64,000 nucleotides of DNA, taken from Streptococcus sanguinis. GTDB lineage: Bacteria; Bacillota; Bacilli; Lactobacillales; Streptococcaceae. Positions within the stretch are counted from its first letter, which is position 1; every line of letters begins with the position of its first letter. The notes under the pieces were generated by a model. It saw nothing but the letters and a program-made list of their open reading frames with translations, was not told the origin of the DNA and ran no database searches. Position numbers and translations under genes: made by a program. The DNA is taken from NCBI RefSeq assembly GCF_900635155.1, contig NZ_LR134002.1, positions 1,674,001 to 1,738,000 of the forward strand, written 5' to 3'. Positions 27,703-41,465 of the stretch are shown here, in pieces.

Positions 27703-30495
27703 TTACTTGCTCTCAAAGCCTTCTGCAACTGCTTCCGAAAAGTTTTCTTCTAAAATTTCTGCACAGTGGTCACAGACAAGAGCTTGATAACTGCGCTCTT
27801 TAACTGTTGTATCAATGCGGCGGCAGCGATCACAGACTTGCCCCTGCGCATGCTCTACGACAAAAGCTACATCTTCAAAGACTAGAGCGCCTTCTGGAGC
27901 AGGATCATCAGCAATAGTCAACTGAGAAACGATAAGAAGCTGAGCCACATCACTGTTGACTGCCTCAAGCAATGTTTTGATGACTTCATTTGGATAGACA
28001 GTCAGGTGCGCTTCCAGCGATTTTCCGATAACCTTCTCATTGCGGGCTTCTTCTAAGGCTTTCTGAGCTTGACTGCGGAAGTCCATAAAGGCAGACCAAG
28101 TGTCCAAAATTTCTTCTTGACTTGGGAAAGTCTGAGCTTCAGGCAATTCAGATAACTGAACAAATTCTTCACTTTCATGCTCCAAATAAGACCAGATTTC
28201 TTCTGCTGTGTGTGGCAGAATCGGTGTCAACAGCTTGGTAATCTTGACTAAAATGTCATAGAAAACAGTCTGCATTTGACGACGTTCCAATGATTTAGCT
28301 GCTTCGATATAGACGACATCTTTGGCAAAGTCCAGATAGAAAGCGGACAAGTCAACGGTCACAAAGTTGACAATGGCTTTATAAATAGTTAGAAACTCAA
28401 AGTCTGCGTAAGCCTTGCGAATAGTCTCTACTAATTGATTGAAGCGGATAGTCATGTATTTATCAATAGAACGAAGTTCTTCGTAAGCTACAGCATCCTC
28501 AACTGGATTAAAGTCAGAGGTATTGGCAATCAAGAAACGCAAGGTATTCCGAATCTTACGGTAGGTTTCAGAAACTTGGCTCAAGATATCCATAGAGATA
28601 CGAACGTCGTTGCTAGAGTCTACACTGGTTACCCAGAGACGCAAGATTTCCGCACCAAATTGTTTTTCCACGTCACTTGGAGCAATCGTATTTCCAAGGG
28701 ATTTAGACATCTTTTCACCCTTGCCATCTAAGGCAAAACCTTGTGACAAGATTTGTTTGTAAGGAGCCACACCATGGTTGGCAACTGATGTGATGAGGGA
28801 TGAGTTGAACCAACCACGGTATTGGTCTGAACCTTCTAGATAAAGATCAGCCGGGTAAGTCAATTCGGGACGGTTGACCACTACCCCATTCCATGATGAA
28901 CCTGAGTCAAACCAAACGTCCATGATGTCCGTTTCCTTGGTAAATCCGCCGTTTGGAGAACCTGGATGAGTAAATCCTTCTGGTAAGAGGTCTTTTGCTT
29001 CACGCTTCCACCAGACGATAGAGCCGTGCTCCTCAAAAAGCTGAGCCACGTGTTCGATGGTTTCTGCTGTCATGATTGGTGTTCCGTCTTCGGCATAGAA
29101 GATTGGAAGCGGAACTCCCCAAGCCCGCTGACGAGAGATAACCCAGTCACCGCGGTCACGAATCATATTGTAGAGACGTACTTTCCCCCATTCAGAATGG
29201 AATTTAACCTTGTCAATTTCATCTAAAATTTCTTGACGGAATTTAGAAACAGATGCAAACCACTGTGGTACTGCCCGCCAGATGATTGGCTTCTTAGTAC
29301 GCCAGTCAAATGGATAAGAGTGAGAAATTTCTTCCTGAGCAAGGAGCAAATCACCAAGCTTTTCAATAACCGTTGGCACAACCTTATCATAGAACTGGCC
29401 TTCAAAGTCAGGACCAGCATTTTCCATCATGATACCGCGCTCATTGACTGTCACAGCAACTTCCAGTCCATTGGCTACACCGACATGGTAGTCGTCCTCA
29501 CCAAAACCAGGCGCTGTATGAACGATACCGGTACCAGAGTCAGTTGTAACGTGGTCACCCAGGATAACAAGTTCATCTACAGCAGTATCCCATGGGTGAA
29601 CTGTCACGATGTGGTTTAATTCTTGACCACGGTAAGTATCCAAAACTTGAACATCGGCCCAGCTAAATTTCTCAGATAGGCTATTCAACAATTCAGACGC
29701 TACAATAAACTTGCGACTTTCACCCGCAGGCTGGACCAAAACATAGTCAATATCTGCTCCAACTGTCAAACCACGGGAAGCTGTAATGGTAAATGGAGTT
29801 GTTGTCCATACGACGATGTAAGTATCTGTGTCCAATACTCCTTTACCATCTTTGACGCGGTTAGCATAGTAAAGAGAGGTGGAAACCAAATCATGGTATT
29901 CAATTTCCGCTTCAGCCAAAGCTGACTCAGAAGACCAAGACCAGTAAACGGGCTTAGCACCACGGTAGATATAGCCTTTCTTAGCCATTTCACCAAAGAC
30001 ACGGATCTGAGCGGCTTCATAGTCAGATGTCAAGGTTACATAAGGATTTTCCCAATCACCAGAAACTCCCAAACGCTTGAAATCTTCTTTTTGCTTTTCG
30101 ACTTGGCTAAGCGCATAGTCCCTACACATATTGAGGTAGTCTACCAAGTCTAGCTCTTTGCGCTTAATGCCTTGCTTTGCCAACACCTGCTCAATCGGAA
30201 GACCATGCGTATCCCATCCTGGAATGTAAGGTGCATAGTAGCCAGCCATAGACTTTGAGCGAACAATGATATCTTTGGAAATTTTATTCATGGCATGGCC
30301 GACGTGAATATTACCGTTAGCATAGGGAGGCCCATCATGCAAGATAAAGTGCGGCTTGCCTTCGTTCAGTTCCTGACGACGCTGATAAAGCTTAGCTTCA
30401 TCCCATTCCTTCTGCCAGATTGGCTCCTTATTTGGAAGACCGGCCCGCATAGGAAAAGCAGTTTTTCCAAGGTTAAGTGTTTCTTTCAGTTTCAT
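27703..30495 (-). CDS. ileS: Isoleucyl-tRNA synthetase
   Basis: 930 residues, class Ia enzyme charging tRNA-Ile. HIGH-type motif HVGHAMNK near residue 66, the CP1 editing domain ([15 protein letters not shown] and [17 protein letters not shown]), KMSKSLGNT near 595, the anticodon-binding domain, and a C-terminal four-cysteine zinc finger ([12 protein letters not shown]). Complete. Preceded by an isoleucine-type T-box leader, so expression rises when tRNA-Ile is uncharged. Follows divIVA on the same strand. Confidence 0.98.
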   Translation of the reverse strand: MKLKETLNLGKTAFPMRAGLPNKEPIWQKEWDEAKLYQRRQELNEGKPHFILHDGPPYANGNIHVGHAMNKISKDIIVRSKSMAGYYAPYIPGWDTHGLPIEQVLAKQGIKRKELDLVDYLNMCRDYALSQVEKQKEDFKRLGVSGDWENPYVTLTSDYEAAQIRVFGEMAKKGYIYRGAKPVYWSWSSESALAEAEIEYHDLVSTSLYYANRVKDGKGVLDTDTYIVVWTTTPFTITASRGLTVGADIDYVLVQPAGESRKFIVASELLNSLSEKFSWADVQVLDTYRGQELNHIVTVHPWDTAVDELVILGDHVTTDSGTGIVHTAPGFGEDDYHVGVANGLEVAVTVNERGIMMENAGPDFEGQFYDKVVPTVIEKLGDLLLAQEEISHSYPFDWRTKKPIIWRAVPQWFASVSKFRQEILDEIDKVKFHSEWGKVRLYNMIRDRGDWVISRQRAWGVPLPIFYAEDGTPIMTAETIEHVAQLFEEHGSIVWWKREAKDLLPEGFTHPGSPNGGFTKETDIMDVWFDSGSSWNGVVVNRPELTYPADLYLEGSDQYRGWFNSSLITSVANHGVAPYKQILSQGFALDGKGEKMSKSLGNTIAPSDVEKQFGAEILRLWVTSVDSSNDVRISMDILSQVSETYRKIRNTLRFLIANTSDFNPVEDAVAYEELRSIDKYMTIRFNQLVETIRKAYADFEFLTIYKAIVNFVTVDLSAFYLDFAKDVVYIEAAKSLERRQMQTVFYDILVKITKLLTPILPHTAEEIWSYLEHESEEFVQLSELPEAQTFPSQEEILDTWSAFMDFRSQAQKALEEARNEKVIGKSLEAHLTVYPNEVIKTLLEAVNSDVAQLLIVSQLTIADDPAPEGALVFEDVAFVVEHAQGQVCDRCRRIDTTVKERSYQALVCDHCAEILEENFSEAVAEGFESK

Positions 30496-30521
30496 TCTAT
30501 TCCTCTTTATTTTTAAAAATT

Positions 30522-30760
30522 ACAAATTAAAAACCGCAAACTTCTCCAAAAAGGACGAAAATTCGCGGTACCACCTTTGTTTAGGCAAGACAATAGCATA
30601 ATGCTCCTCTTGCCCCTCTTTGTCCGTAACGTGGACTGCCGTCTCATCCTACTGATTTCAGACGAAAGTTCTGTAAAATGATAGCCCAAGCAAGATGGAC
30701 TGCAGATCTCTCACCATCATCTGCTCGCTGAAAGTATTTTGCTTGGTCTGTGTTTTTACA
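30522..30760 (-). promoter_or_regulatory. T-box riboswitch leader of ileS
   Basis: Minus strand carries the T-box AGGTGGTACCGCG at 30564-30576, with a terminator stem CCGCGAA / TTTGCGG (30534-30568) and a T tract ending at about 30523. Upstream, a long Stem I closes with CCAAGCAA / TTGCTTGG and has an ATC triplet (30694-30696) just inside its 3' strand, a candidate isoleucine specifier. A TATAAT without a clear -35 overlaps the divIVA stop. Confidence 0.9.
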
Positions 30761-30779
30761 ATCTTAGTTTCTTTAAAAA

Positions 30780-31574
30780 TTATAAAATATTTACTGGAAC
30801 TTTTTGTTCCCCATTTGTATCATCATCGTGATGGTCAGCTTCTGAGTTTTCCTCAGCTGCATGAGCTTCTATATCTTCATCGCTAAGCGGAGAAAAAGCT
30901 TGGGTCGCAGCTAATTCACGGTTAGCAGCTTCAATGCGCTCTTGCAACTCAGCCATTTCTTCTGGAGAAAATTGACGAGTCACATCCACTTCTTCCTCAC
31001 GAACAACTGCTTCTTCGCCAAGAACCTCAGATACAACTTCCTTGAAAGCTTCATCGCTGGTCTGCAGATAAGTAGCTGTCGGACGCAGGATTTCTTCCCA
31101 CTCAGAAGAATCCACAATGCTGAGCTGGCTCTCAATGGTTGATTTCAAACGTTGATGGAAGACACGTGTTTTGTTTTTCAGTTCTTCTGTTTCAATGGCT
31201 ACTTTCTTAGCATTATCAGCTGCCTGACGTAAAATCTCATCAGCCTTGTACTTAGCTCCATCCAACAAGTGCTGCGCATCCTGCTCTGCCTGACGGACAA
31301 TATTCGTAGAACGTTCGTTGGCAGCAACCTTAACACGCTCAGCCGTATCCTGAGCAATCAAAACAGACTGGCTGAGAGAGTCTTTCATCTCATCAAAATA
31401 TGTCAGACGTTCTTCCAGATTGCGAATTTTTGCTTCTTTTTCGTGGTTTTCGCGAACCAAGTCCTCATAATCGCGGACAACGATGTCAAGGAATTCATCT
31501 ACCTCTTCAACATCATAGCCTCTAAACTTGGTTCCAAAGGATTTATCTTTAATTTCTAATGCTGTAAGTGTCAT
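30780..31574 (-). CDS. divIVA: Cell division protein DivIVA
   Basis: 264 residues. N-terminal lipid-binding domain (MTLTALEIKDKSFGTKFRGY DVEEVDEFLD), a long coiled coil (about 30-150), and an acidic C-terminal tail. Marks poles and septum in streptococci and interacts with division and wall proteins. End of the ylm cluster (ylmE-sepF-ylmG-ylmH-divIVA), 9 bp after ylmH, as in other Firmicutes. Confidence 0.96.
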   Translation of the reverse strand: MTLTALEIKDKSFGTKFRGYDVEEVDEFLDIVVRDYEDLVRENHEKEAKIRNLEERLTYFDEMKDSLSQSVLIAQDTAERVKVAANERSTNIVRQAEQDAQHLLDGAKYKADEILRQAADNAKKVAIETEELKNKTRVFHQRLKSTIESQLSIVDSSEWEEILRPTATYLQTSDEAFKEVVSEVLGEEAVVREEEVDVTRQFSPEEMAELQERIEAANRELAATQAFSPLSDEDIEAHAAEENSEADHHDDDTNGEQKVPVNIL

Positions 31575-31583
31575 AGTTCCTCC

Positions 31584-32366
31584 TCATTTACTAGCTAATA
31601 ATTCAACGGTTAACTTATGTTTTCCATTCTTGGAAAGGCCATTTTCTCTTAAAACCTTAAATCTTCCAAATCGTCTAACGCTAATCAAGTCTTCAAGCCC
31701 AACTTGCTGGCTGGGATTGTCATTAACAGCGTAGTTCATTTTCACATGCTTGCCAGAAATTAGCTGTGCAGCCTGACTCCTTGATAACTTAAAGGTACTA
31801 GCTACCAACTTGTCCAAGCGAAGGCTAGATGCTAAAATTTCTCTGGTGACAGACTGCTTCTGCTCTTTCAACTGCTCTGCAAAGGATACTTCCTTTAATT
31901 TGACAGGCATCTTTGCAACTTTGGTGACATGATCTATAAAATACTGGGCCAGTCTTTTATCTACAAAGAGCTGAGCACGGTCTCCAACTACAAGAATATC
32001 GCCAAAGGTCCGTCTTTCAATCCCTAAATGATTGAGCAAGGTTCCCATAATCTGCGAATGACTGATTTTATAAAATTTGCTTGCATAGGAAATTTCCAGC
32101 AAGCTCAATTCAAAATCATCCATATTCAGTTGGTAATAAGAAGGCGCCACAAGAACTCTTGCCAGTTCACTTGGAAAATAATCCGAACTAGCAAAGACTT
32201 GCACATCATATTGCTTGCCAATATTCTTCAGGATTGAGACCTGATGGGGATTCAGAAAAGGCGTTGTTTCAAACGCATAGGTATCTTGAACCCGCTGAAG
32301 CAGCTCCAGACTCCTATCAATAAACTCTCGATCCTCATGCGAAAAGTGTTGATATAAATCTTTCAT
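31584..32366 (-). CDS. ylmH: YlmH-like S4-domain RNA-binding protein
   Basis: 260 residues from MKDLYQHFSHEDREFID. The first part is the YlmH N-terminal domain; residues 180-245 are an S4 RNA-binding domain (LRLDKLVASTFKLSRSQAAQ LI). Homologues bind stalled 50S-peptidyl-tRNA in ribosome rescue and influence division. The open frame extends far upstream into ylmG but that part is out-of-frame coding sequence; the ATG overlaps the ylmG stop (ATGATGA), so translation is coupled. Confidence 0.92.
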   Translation of the reverse strand: MKDLYQHFSHEDREFIDRSLELLQRVQDTYAFETTPFLNPHQVSILKNIGKQYDVQVFASSDYFPSELARVLVAPSYYQLNMDDFELSLLEISYASKFYKISHSQIMGTLLNHLGIERRTFGDILVVGDRAQLFVDKRLAQYFIDHVTKVAKMPVKLKEVSFAEQLKEQKQSVTREILASSLRLDKLVASTFKLSRSQAAQLISGKHVKMNYAVNDNPSQQVGLEDLISVRRFGRFKVLRENGLSKNGKHKLTVELLASK

Positions 32367-32641
32367 CATAATAACATTAGTAAGACGCCTATTAAATAAA
32401 AGACCACACGATTTAAAAGGTTTAAAGCCAGAATTGCAACCCAAACGGTAAAATCCAGCCCTGCAAACTGCAAGGGAAGACGGCGGAAAAGTTTTAAATA
32501 CGGTTCTACAATGAGTGTTAGAAACTCTCCGAATTTGGTTTGATAGGCTCCTGGAAACCAAGATAGAAGTGCATAGACAATCAAGGCAATGCTATAAAGA
32601 TCGAAAAGATTAGAGATGGCACGAATTACAAAATATAACAT
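32366..32641 (-). CDS. ylmG: YggT family membrane protein
   Basis: 91 residues with two transmembrane segments (about 3-25 and 60-88) linked by a loop with LSWFPGAYQTKFGEFLTLIV EPYL, the YggT signature (P.L...RR.P). Role unclear; linked to division or osmotic behaviour elsewhere. Sits 5 bp after sepF and overlaps ylmH. Confidence 0.92.
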   Translation of the reverse strand: MLYFVIRAISNLFDLYSIALIVYALLSWFPGAYQTKFGEFLTLIVEPYLKLFRRLPLQFAGLDFTVWVAILALNLLNRVVFYLIGVLLMLL

Positions 32642-32646
32642 ATCTC

Positions 32647-33240
32647 TTATCTACTGCGCTTCATATCAAAGTCAAATTCGCTGATTTCAACATCGTTTGG
32701 TAGGCGGATGTCTTCCACATTTACCACTACATTAATCGGAGTCAGCAAATACATAGTGCTTGCAACTTTTTTCAAATTTCCAGCCAAGACATAACGGGCC
32801 CCGTCTAGGTAGTCTAAACAGCGACGAGCCTGTACCTCAGTCATATACTGGAAGTCAATCAGGATGCTTTCATTGGCCAAAAGCAGGTCAACAATTTCAG
32901 TCGCTTCCTCATATCTCCTCGGATAACGAACATCAATCGTAATCTTCTCATCCGCATTTGCACGGTGCTGAGCCAATTCCTGCTGACGTGCATGCAGTCT
33001 GGTAATATTCTCTGTCGAAGATTTCTGTTGGGGCTGAGGTTTAGGCTGTGGCTTGGCCGCAGCAGCCGGACGAGGAGCTGGCTTGCTCTCTCTGACTGGC
33101 TTAGGCTGAACCAACTCAGGCTTCTGCTTAACAGGCGCAGGTGCTGCTGGTCTACTAACCATCTGCTCCTGAAGCTCAGTCTCATCTCCATCTTCTGTAA
33201 AATAATCTATAAATTTATCAAATCTATCTTTTAATGACAT
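32647..33240 (-). CDS. sepF: Cell division protein SepF
   Basis: 197 residues. Amphipathic N-terminal membrane-targeting helix ([20 protein letters not shown]), a Pro/Lys/Gln-rich linker (about 30-80) and a C-terminal globular domain ([31 protein letters not shown]) that binds the FtsZ tail. Anchors and organises the Z-ring. In the standard ylm gene order. Confidence 0.96.
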   Translation of the reverse strand: MSLKDRFDKFIDYFTEDGDETELQEQMVSRPAAPAPVKQKPELVQPKPVRESKPAPRPAAAAKPQPKPQPQQKSSTENITRLHARQQELAQHRANADEKITIDVRYPRRYEEATEIVDLLLANESILIDFQYMTEVQARRCLDYLDGARYVLAGNLKKVASTMYLLTPINVVVNVEDIRLPNDVEISEFDFDMKRSR

Positions 33241-33249
33241 ATTTCTTTC

Positions 33250-33921
33250 CTATTTAAAAAATGCTGTACCAATTCTGACATAGGTTGAGCCATGGGCAAT
33301 TGCTTCTGGATAATCACGGCTCATTCCCATGCTTAACTCAGAAAAGGGCATATTATTTAACTGTTTCTTTTTTAGTTCTTTTTGTAGTTGCTGAGCCTTT
33401 TCAAAAATTTGATTCAGCTCCTCATGACTAGCTTCAAACGGAGCCATTGTCATCAATCCCACAATTTGAATGTTTTCTAATTTTTCAAGCTCAGGCAGGA
33501 CAAGCCCTAGATCTTCAACCAAAAAGCCATGCTTGCTCTCTTCTTTAGAAATATTCACCTGCAGGAAACATTTAATCACATGTTGGGCTCGTTTGTCAAT
33601 CTCCTTGGCCAATTTTACAGAATCTAAAGCATGAAAATAATCAACATAGTTAATCACATCCTTGACTTTTCTCCTCTGCAAACTGCCGATCAGGTGCCAG
33701 GTCAGATTCTCATCTTTCAGAGCACGGTATTTTTCTAGAAATTTATCTACCCGATTTTCTCCGATATGCTGAATACCTGTACGGGCAAGCTCCTGAGTTG
33801 TTTCGCAGTCAACATATTTGGTAACTGCAATGATATTTACTGAATCTTTCAAACGCTGGGCTTTTTCCGCCGCCTGAGCGACGGACTGAAAGACCAACTC
33901 TTTATTATTCTGCAAATTCAT
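33250..33921 (-). CDS. ylmE: YggS family PLP homeostasis protein
   Basis: 223 residues. Alanine-racemase-like single-domain PLP carrier: IIAVTKYVD with the PLP-binding Lys, HLIGSLQRRKVKDV, LQVNISKEESKHGF and the ELSMGMSRDYPEAIAHGSTY phosphate-binding signature. Keeps free pyridoxal phosphate balanced. Directly downstream of ftsZ (8 bp). Confidence 0.95.
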   Translation of the reverse strand: MNLQNNKELVFQSVAQAAEKAQRLKDSVNIIAVTKYVDCETTQELARTGIQHIGENRVDKFLEKYRALKDENLTWHLIGSLQRRKVKDVINYVDYFHALDSVKLAKEIDKRAQHVIKCFLQVNISKEESKHGFLVEDLGLVLPELEKLENIQIVGLMTMAPFEASHEELNQIFEKAQQLQKELKKKQLNNMPFSELSMGMSRDYPEAIAHGSTYVRIGTAFFK

Positions 33922-33929
33922 GATTTAGA

Positions 33930-36582
<2,653 letters not shown>

Positions 36583-36703
36583 TACACCAGTCCTCTCTAT
36601 CTTCCATGTTTCCGGTCTATACTAATAACGCTAAAAATTAGAGTTACCCAAGCTTTATTATAACATAAAGAAAATGAAAATGTGCAGTTTTTCTACATAT
36701 AAT

Positions 36704-37915
36704 TTAGCGATTTTCGTTATTTACCGGGTTTTCTGTCGAATTTTGCGACTCTGCAGGTTCTTCTTCCTGACTTTCTGTCACCTGCTCAGCCGCTTGCTCT
36801 GTTTGCTGTCCCGTCGGCTCCTCTTCTGTTCTCTGCTTTTCTTCGTCAGAAGAAGACGACTCGTTTTGAGCCCCTTCCACGTAACTGAAAATCCCAGCCT
36901 CCATATCTACAACACTAGGTACATCCTCTTCCAACTGCGATTGGATTCCCTTGTAATATGGCAATTTTTTGGCGATATGTGAAATTGGTACCAAGATTTT
37001 ATTGCCATCATGCATGGTCAGCGTAACCAAGTCCGGTGTCACCTTACTTGGAGTCAGCTGAACTGTCTTAATATTTTTCTTGACCGAAGCCGGTACCTTT
37101 TCAATTTGAAGGGCAAATTCCTTAATCAATTTTTTGTCTGAAAACTCTATCGAAATATGGGTTTCTGGCAAAGAATCTGCAGCAGTTGGGTCCGAAATAA
37201 CCTCTCCATTTGTCAGAATAGGATAGTATTGGCCACCCTCATGCAGATAGGCCAGAACTCCGTACTCCTTGACCTTTACCTGAAAGGTAATGGGAAACTT
37301 ATAAGCCATCTCCAGGTTGTTAATCCAAGGACTAGAAGCTTTCATATTGCGGATATGATTGCCGCCATTGATAAAGGTTGTTAAAGTATAGTCCTTCTCA
37401 TCAATCTTACTACTTTTGAGCAGGTCTTCCTGACTGACCATTTGGTTCCCTGAAAATTCGATTGTCTTCATGGTCGCCAGTGGCGTCAAAAAATAAACTG
37501 ACAGGAGAAAAATCAAGCCACTGCCCAGCAAAACCGGCAGTGCTCGATAAATATGAATCCTCAAGATACGAATCTTAGCAGCTCCTTTTTCTGCCTTTTT
37601 CTGAAGTTTCTCCAGTTTTTTGCGCTCTTTCTCGCTCAATTCGGTCTCTAGCTCAGCTTCAGATGAGTCATCTTCCAAATATTCTGTTTCTTCCTCTTCA
37701 TAAGATGAGTCATCTTCTTCCGTCTCTTCAGCTATTTCTCCGCCTTCAATTGAGTCCTCAGCTTCAGCTTCTTTTGCTTCCTCTTCTTCCAGCTCCTTTT
37801 GTTTGCTGGCCTCTTCCTGAGCCTTCTTTTCAAGATATTCTTTGTTTCGTTTCTGCCATTCAGAGAGGGGCTCACTTACCTCTTCCTTTGGCTCGTCGTG
37901 GTTTTTCTTGCTCAT
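36704..37915 (-). CDS. divIB: Cell division protein DivIB/FtsQ
   Basis: 403 residues. Long acidic cytoplasmic N terminus rich in Glu (about 1-125), one transmembrane helix ([20 protein letters not shown], about 150-170), then POTRA ([18 protein letters not shown]) and beta domains outside, and a Glu/Gln/Ser-rich tail (last 55 residues). Divisome scaffold with FtsL and DivIC. The highly charged tails are normal for streptococci. Overlaps murG by 4 bp. Confidence 0.95.
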   Translation of the reverse strand: MSKKNHDEPKEEVSEPLSEWQKRNKEYLEKKAQEEASKQKELEEEEAKEAEAEDSIEGGEIAEETEEDDSSYEEEETEYLEDDSSEAELETELSEKERKKLEKLQKKAEKGAAKIRILRIHIYRALPVLLGSGLIFLLSVYFLTPLATMKTIEFSGNQMVSQEDLLKSSKIDEKDYTLTTFINGGNHIRNMKASSPWINNLEMAYKFPITFQVKVKEYGVLAYLHEGGQYYPILTNGEVISDPTAADSLPETHISIEFSDKKLIKEFALQIEKVPASVKKNIKTVQLTPSKVTPDLVTLTMHDGNKILVPISHIAKKLPYYKGIQSQLEEDVPSVVDMEAGIFSYVEGAQNESSSSDEEKQRTEEEPTGQQTEQAAEQVTESQEEEPAESQNSTENPVNNENR

Positions 37916-38982
37916 TTCTTTCCTTTGTCAATATCCGCTTTCAATAAAGCATAAAATTCATCTACAGACTTGATTTCCTGAGAGTTTTGCATAGCTTGAT
38001 GATAAGAAGCTTGATTAGCCAAAAGGTCATCAAGGGCTGTCTGTAAATTGCTCATATCCAGCTCTTCCTCTGCCAATTGCTTGGCATATCCCTTTTTCAC
38101 AAAATAATCGGCATTTTCAATCTGATCGCCGCGGCTGGCTTCGCGTCCCAGAGGAACGATAATATGCAGCTTGGCCATGGCCAAGAGCTCAAAGATTGTA
38201 TTGGACCCGCCGCGGGTCACCACTACATCTGCCAAGTCCATCAAAGGCTGGTAGAGGTCGGTTACATAGGCTCTGCGAAAGAGACGGTCAGACAGAACAT
38301 CCAAACTCTCATCACCAGTCAGATTGATGATATTATAACGCTCGGTCAGCGCAGCTTGATTTTTGCTGACAAAGTCATTAAAGACCTTAGCACCAGCAGA
38401 ACCACCGACAAAAAGCAGGGTGGGCAGCTCTTTATCAAAATACTGACGGATTTCTTCCAGTTCCTGCGGTAGGACTGACTCTTGGTTGCCGACCTTGGTC
38501 ACAGCGCCGACATGCTCAATCTTGGTCAAACTGGAACTTTGCTCAAAGGTCGCATACATCTTGGTCGCACACTTATAGGCGATTTTATTGGCCAAGCCAA
38601 TAGATAGATCCGACTCATGAACATAGACGGGCACTCCGGATAGTCGGGCTGCAATCACGGGCGGAACAGATACAAAGCCACCCTTTGAAAAGAGAGCCTG
38701 CGGACGCACTTTCAGCATAATGCCCAGCGATTGGAAAATGCCCCAGACGACCTTAAAGCCATCCAGCAGATTCTGCCATGAAAAATAGCGACGAAGCTTA
38801 CCCGTAGCTACCGAATGGAAGGTCACGTCCAGTCCAGACTTTTGGATTTCCTGATACTCAATCCCATGCTTATCACCAATATAGTGGACCTGCCAGCCTT
38901 CTTTGATAAATTTCGGAATCAGGAGAAGGTTGAGAGTTACATGCCCAACCGTTCCTCCGCCTGTAAATACAATCTTTTTCAT
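37912..38982 (-). CDS. murG: Undecaprenyl-PP-MurNAc-pentapeptide GlcNAc transferase
   Basis: 356 residues. Membrane-associated GT28 enzyme converting lipid I to lipid II. Motif [16 protein letters not shown] (the streptococcal variant of GGTGGH), [38 protein letters not shown] and [15 protein letters not shown] for UDP-GlcNAc. One base separates it from murD and it overlaps divIB by 4 bp: murD-murG-divIB operon. Confidence 0.97.
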   Translation of the reverse strand: MKKIVFTGGGTVGHVTLNLLLIPKFIKEGWQVHYIGDKHGIEYQEIQKSGLDVTFHSVATGKLRRYFSWQNLLDGFKVVWGIFQSLGIMLKVRPQALFSKGGFVSVPPVIAARLSGVPVYVHESDLSIGLANKIAYKCATKMYATFEQSSSLTKIEHVGAVTKVGNQESVLPQELEEIRQYFDKELPTLLFVGGSAGAKVFNDFVSKNQAALTERYNIINLTGDESLDVLSDRLFRRAYVTDLYQPLMDLADVVVTRGGSNTIFELLAMAKLHIIVPLGREASRGDQIENADYFVKKGYAKQLAEEELDMSNLQTALDDLLANQASYHQAMQNSQEIKSVDEFYALLKADIDKGKK

Positions 38983-38983
38983 T

Positions 38984-40336
38984 TTAACCTTTTAATTCTT
39001 CAAATGCAGCGAGAAACTCATCGCCACGGACTTCAAAATTACTATACATATCCCAGCTGGCATTGGCAGGACTAAGCAAGACAATGTCTCCTGGCTTCGC
39101 TTGATCAAAGGCCTTATGAGCTGCATCTCGGACATCAGTCGCATCCAGATAAGAAACGCCAGCCTGATCAGCCGCTCTCTTTACACGCGGAGCTGATTGT
39201 CCTAAGATCACCATTTTCTTGAGCCCTTTAATATCAGGCACCAACTCGTCAAATTCATTGCCACGGTCCAAGCCACCAGCAATCAGAATCACCTTGCTAT
39301 TGTCAAAACCAGATAGGGCTTTCTGCGTTGCTAATATATTGGTAGACTTGCTGTCATTGTAAAAGGCAACCTCATTTACTTGCCCCACATACTGGAGACG
39401 ATGCTTAACTCCCCCAAAAGCTGACAAGACTTCTTTGATCGTCTGATTGTCAATACCACGCAGCTTGGCTACTGCAATCGTAGCCAGAGCATTTTCAACA
39501 TTATGACTGCCAGGAACGCCGATTTCAGCCGCCTGCATAATCGCCTCTCCACGGAAGGTCAAGACATCACCCTCTAAATAGGCACCATCCACCTTTTCAG
39601 TCGTTGAAAAAGGCACAACAGTAACCTGAGTCTGGCTAGCCATTTCCTTGGCCCAGTCTTGATTGAAATTCAAAACCAGATAATCATCAGCTGTCATGTT
39701 TTTCTGGATATTCCACTTGGCTGCTGCATATTCCTCAACAGAGCCGTGATAATCCAAATGAGTCGGCATGAGGTTGGTGATAACAGCGATTCGCGGATGA
39801 AAAGTTTCAATTCCCATCAACTGGAAGGAAGACAGTTCCATGACCAGTGTATCCTTGCTGCTGGCTGTTTGAGCTACTTGACTGGCAGGAAAGCCGATAT
39901 TACCAGACAAGAGACCATTTTGACCGCCAGCTGTCAAGACTTGCGCAATCATGGTTGTGGTCGTCGTCTTACCATTTGAACCCGTAATACCAATAATCGG
40001 TGCTTCAGAAATCAGATAAGCCAACTCGACTTCAGTAATGACTGGAATCTTCTTCTCCAGAGCTCGAACGACCATGTCATTGTCATAAGGAATACCCGGA
40101 TTTTTCACCATCAGTTCAAAGTCTTCGTCCAGCAACTCCAAAGGATGACCTCCTGTCACCACTTTTATACCTTCTTCTAGCAAGGATTGAGCAGCAGGAT
40201 TTTCCTCGAAAGTCTTCCCATCGTTAACTGTCACGATAGCTCCTAATTTATCTAAAAGGCGAGCAGCTGACTCACCCGACTTGGCCAATCCTAGGACCAA
40301 GACCTTCTTATTGGCAAAATTTGCTATATTTTTCAT
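38984..40336 (-). CDS. murD: UDP-N-acetylmuramoylalanine--D-glutamate ligase
   Basis: 450 residues from [20 protein letters not shown]; the frame opens at 40363 but GGAAGAGG before the ATG at 40336 and family alignment favour the shorter form. Adds D-Glu to UDP-MurNAc-L-Ala. ATP motif [51 protein letters not shown] and [11 protein letters not shown]. First gene of murD-murG-divIB. Confidence 0.97.
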   Translation of the reverse strand: MKNIANFANKKVLVLGLAKSGESAARLLDKLGAIVTVNDGKTFEENPAAQSLLEEGIKVVTGGHPLELLDEDFELMVKNPGIPYDNDMVVRALEKKIPVITEVELAYLISEAPIIGITGSNGKTTTTTMIAQVLTAGGQNGLLSGNIGFPASQVAQTASSKDTLVMELSSFQLMGIETFHPRIAVITNLMPTHLDYHGSVEEYAAAKWNIQKNMTADDYLVLNFNQDWAKEMASQTQVTVVPFSTTEKVDGAYLEGDVLTFRGEAIMQAAEIGVPGSHNVENALATIAVAKLRGIDNQTIKEVLSAFGGVKHRLQYVGQVNEVAFYNDSKSTNILATQKALSGFDNSKVILIAGGLDRGNEFDELVPDIKGLKKMVILGQSAPRVKRAADQAGVSYLDATDVRDAAHKAFDQAKPGDIVLLSPANASWDMYSNFEVRGDEFLAAFEELKG

Positions 40337-40491
40337 AAGCAACCTCTTCCATTCATACTTCATTCTATTTTACCTTTTTTTGTGGAAATAAAAAAGGGGC
40401 AAGGGCAGAAGATTTGAGAAAAATGATAAGTTTTCATCTTCCTGCAATCTTTTGAAATATATAGTAATAGAAGAAAAATTTTGTCTTTTTT

Positions 40492-40521
40492 TTGCATTTT
40501 TGTTTTTGAAAGTGTTATACT
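40492..40521 (+). promoter_or_regulatory. Promoter of the TetR gene
   Basis: TTGCAT (40492-40497), 18-bp spacer, TATACT (40516-40521), upstream of the operator palindrome. Confidence 0.6.
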
Positions 40522-40534
40522 AATCATAGAAAGA

Positions 40535-40551
40535 AGTTACCAGCGGTAACT
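40535..40551. promoter_or_regulatory. Candidate TetR operator
   Basis: AGTTACC-AGC-GGTAACT, a perfect 7-bp inverted repeat with a 3-bp centre, placed 14-30 bp after the -10 element and before the TetR ribosome site. Geometry fits self-repression. Confidence 0.7.
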
Positions 40552-40581
40552 AGCAAAAACATCTCGAAAGGAGGAGGAAAA

Positions 40582-41163
40582 TTGGCAGAAAAAAAGCCGC
40601 CTTTAAAAGAACTATTATTGCAGGCTGGCTTTGATAGCATTGCTGCTCATGGCTGGCAAGACCTGTCGCTTCGGAAGTTAGCAAGTAGCTGCAAGGTCAG
40701 CCATGTGGCTAGCTACCGCCATTTCAAAAACAAGGACGATTTGATGTTCGCTTTGGTTCCAATCATTTCCAAACATTTTGCTGATTTTCTAAAAGAGTCG
40801 GAAAAAGAAGACCAAGCGCCCCGAGAGAAAATTCTACAGCTGGCTCTACAGTTTATCAACTACTCTCAAGTCCATGCAAATTTTTTCGATTTTCTATTTC
40901 TCAGCAAATACAGCCTAGCTACGCAAAATGATGATACAGGGCAAATGGAGCTGGAAAAAAGAGTCGCCTCTTTTGACTATAATAAGGAGAAAATAGAGGA
41001 ATTTATCCAGTCACTTGACGGCGACTACGACTTCAATCAGGTTTTCATGCACTTGGGGAGTTTTGTCTTCGGCATCAGTCTTTTAGTCCGGCAGAAAATT
41101 TATCCAGCAGACAAGAAAGAGCTGACATCACTCATCCAAACGACACTCGCTTTTTATCAATAG
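40582..41163 (+). CDS. TetR family transcriptional regulator
   Basis: 193 residues with a TTG start preceded by GGAGGAGGAAAA; no ATG fits. N-terminal TetR helix-turn-helix (LRKLASSCKVSHVASYRHFK NKDDLMFAL) and a helical ligand domain of TetR C-terminal type. Ligand and targets unknown. Immediately downstream, where a regulated efflux or resistance gene would be expected, there is only an insertion-sequence remnant, so the regulator may have lost its original partner. The CPBP protease gene is next. Confidence 0.88.
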   Translation: MAEKKPPLKELLLQAGFDSIAAHGWQDLSLRKLASSCKVSHVASYRHFKNKDDLMFALVPIISKHFADFLKESEKEDQAPREKILQLALQFINYSQVHANFFDFLFLSKYSLATQNDDTGQMELEKRVASFDYNKEKIEEFIQSLDGDYDFNQVFMHLGSFVFGISLLVRQKIYPADKKELTSLIQTTLAFYQ

Positions 41164-41445
41164 GAGGTTTTCCTACCAGATTTGGCACAGCATTTATTCG
41201 ACAAACCTCATTGAGTCTCTTAACAAAGAAATCAAACGTCAAACGAAAAAGAAGGTTCTTTTTCCTAACGAGGAGGCTCTGAAACGTTACTTAGTTACTT
41301 TGTTTGAAGATTATAATTTCAAGCAAAGTCAACGAATCCATAAAGGGTTTGGCCAATGTTCTGACACACTTGAAAGCTTATTTGATTAAAACTACATAAC
41401 TCTACTAGAGTGTTTACACAAAATTATTGACAGTATCGAAAATTC
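41164..41445 (+). pseudogene. IS256-family transposase remnant
   Basis: In frame from about 41170 to the stop at 41387-41389, the sequence encodes the C-terminal end of a mutator/IS256-type transposase: IWHSIYSTNLIESLNKEIKR, then VLFPNEEALKRYLVTLFEDY and a short tail ending SDTLESLFD. The catalytic DDE portion is missing. A likely right-end sequence GAGTGTTTACACAAAATTAT follows at 41409-41428. The upstream side joins the TetR stop codon directly, so the element is a 3' stub left after deletion. Confidence 0.85.
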
Positions 41446-41465
41446 TTATTTAGAAAGGAAAACAT

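Noticed and set aside
32367..32561. Longer N terminus for YlmH reaching back into ylmG
   Set aside because: The extra 65 codons read ylmG out of frame and have no ribosome site; the family starts at MKDLYQHF.
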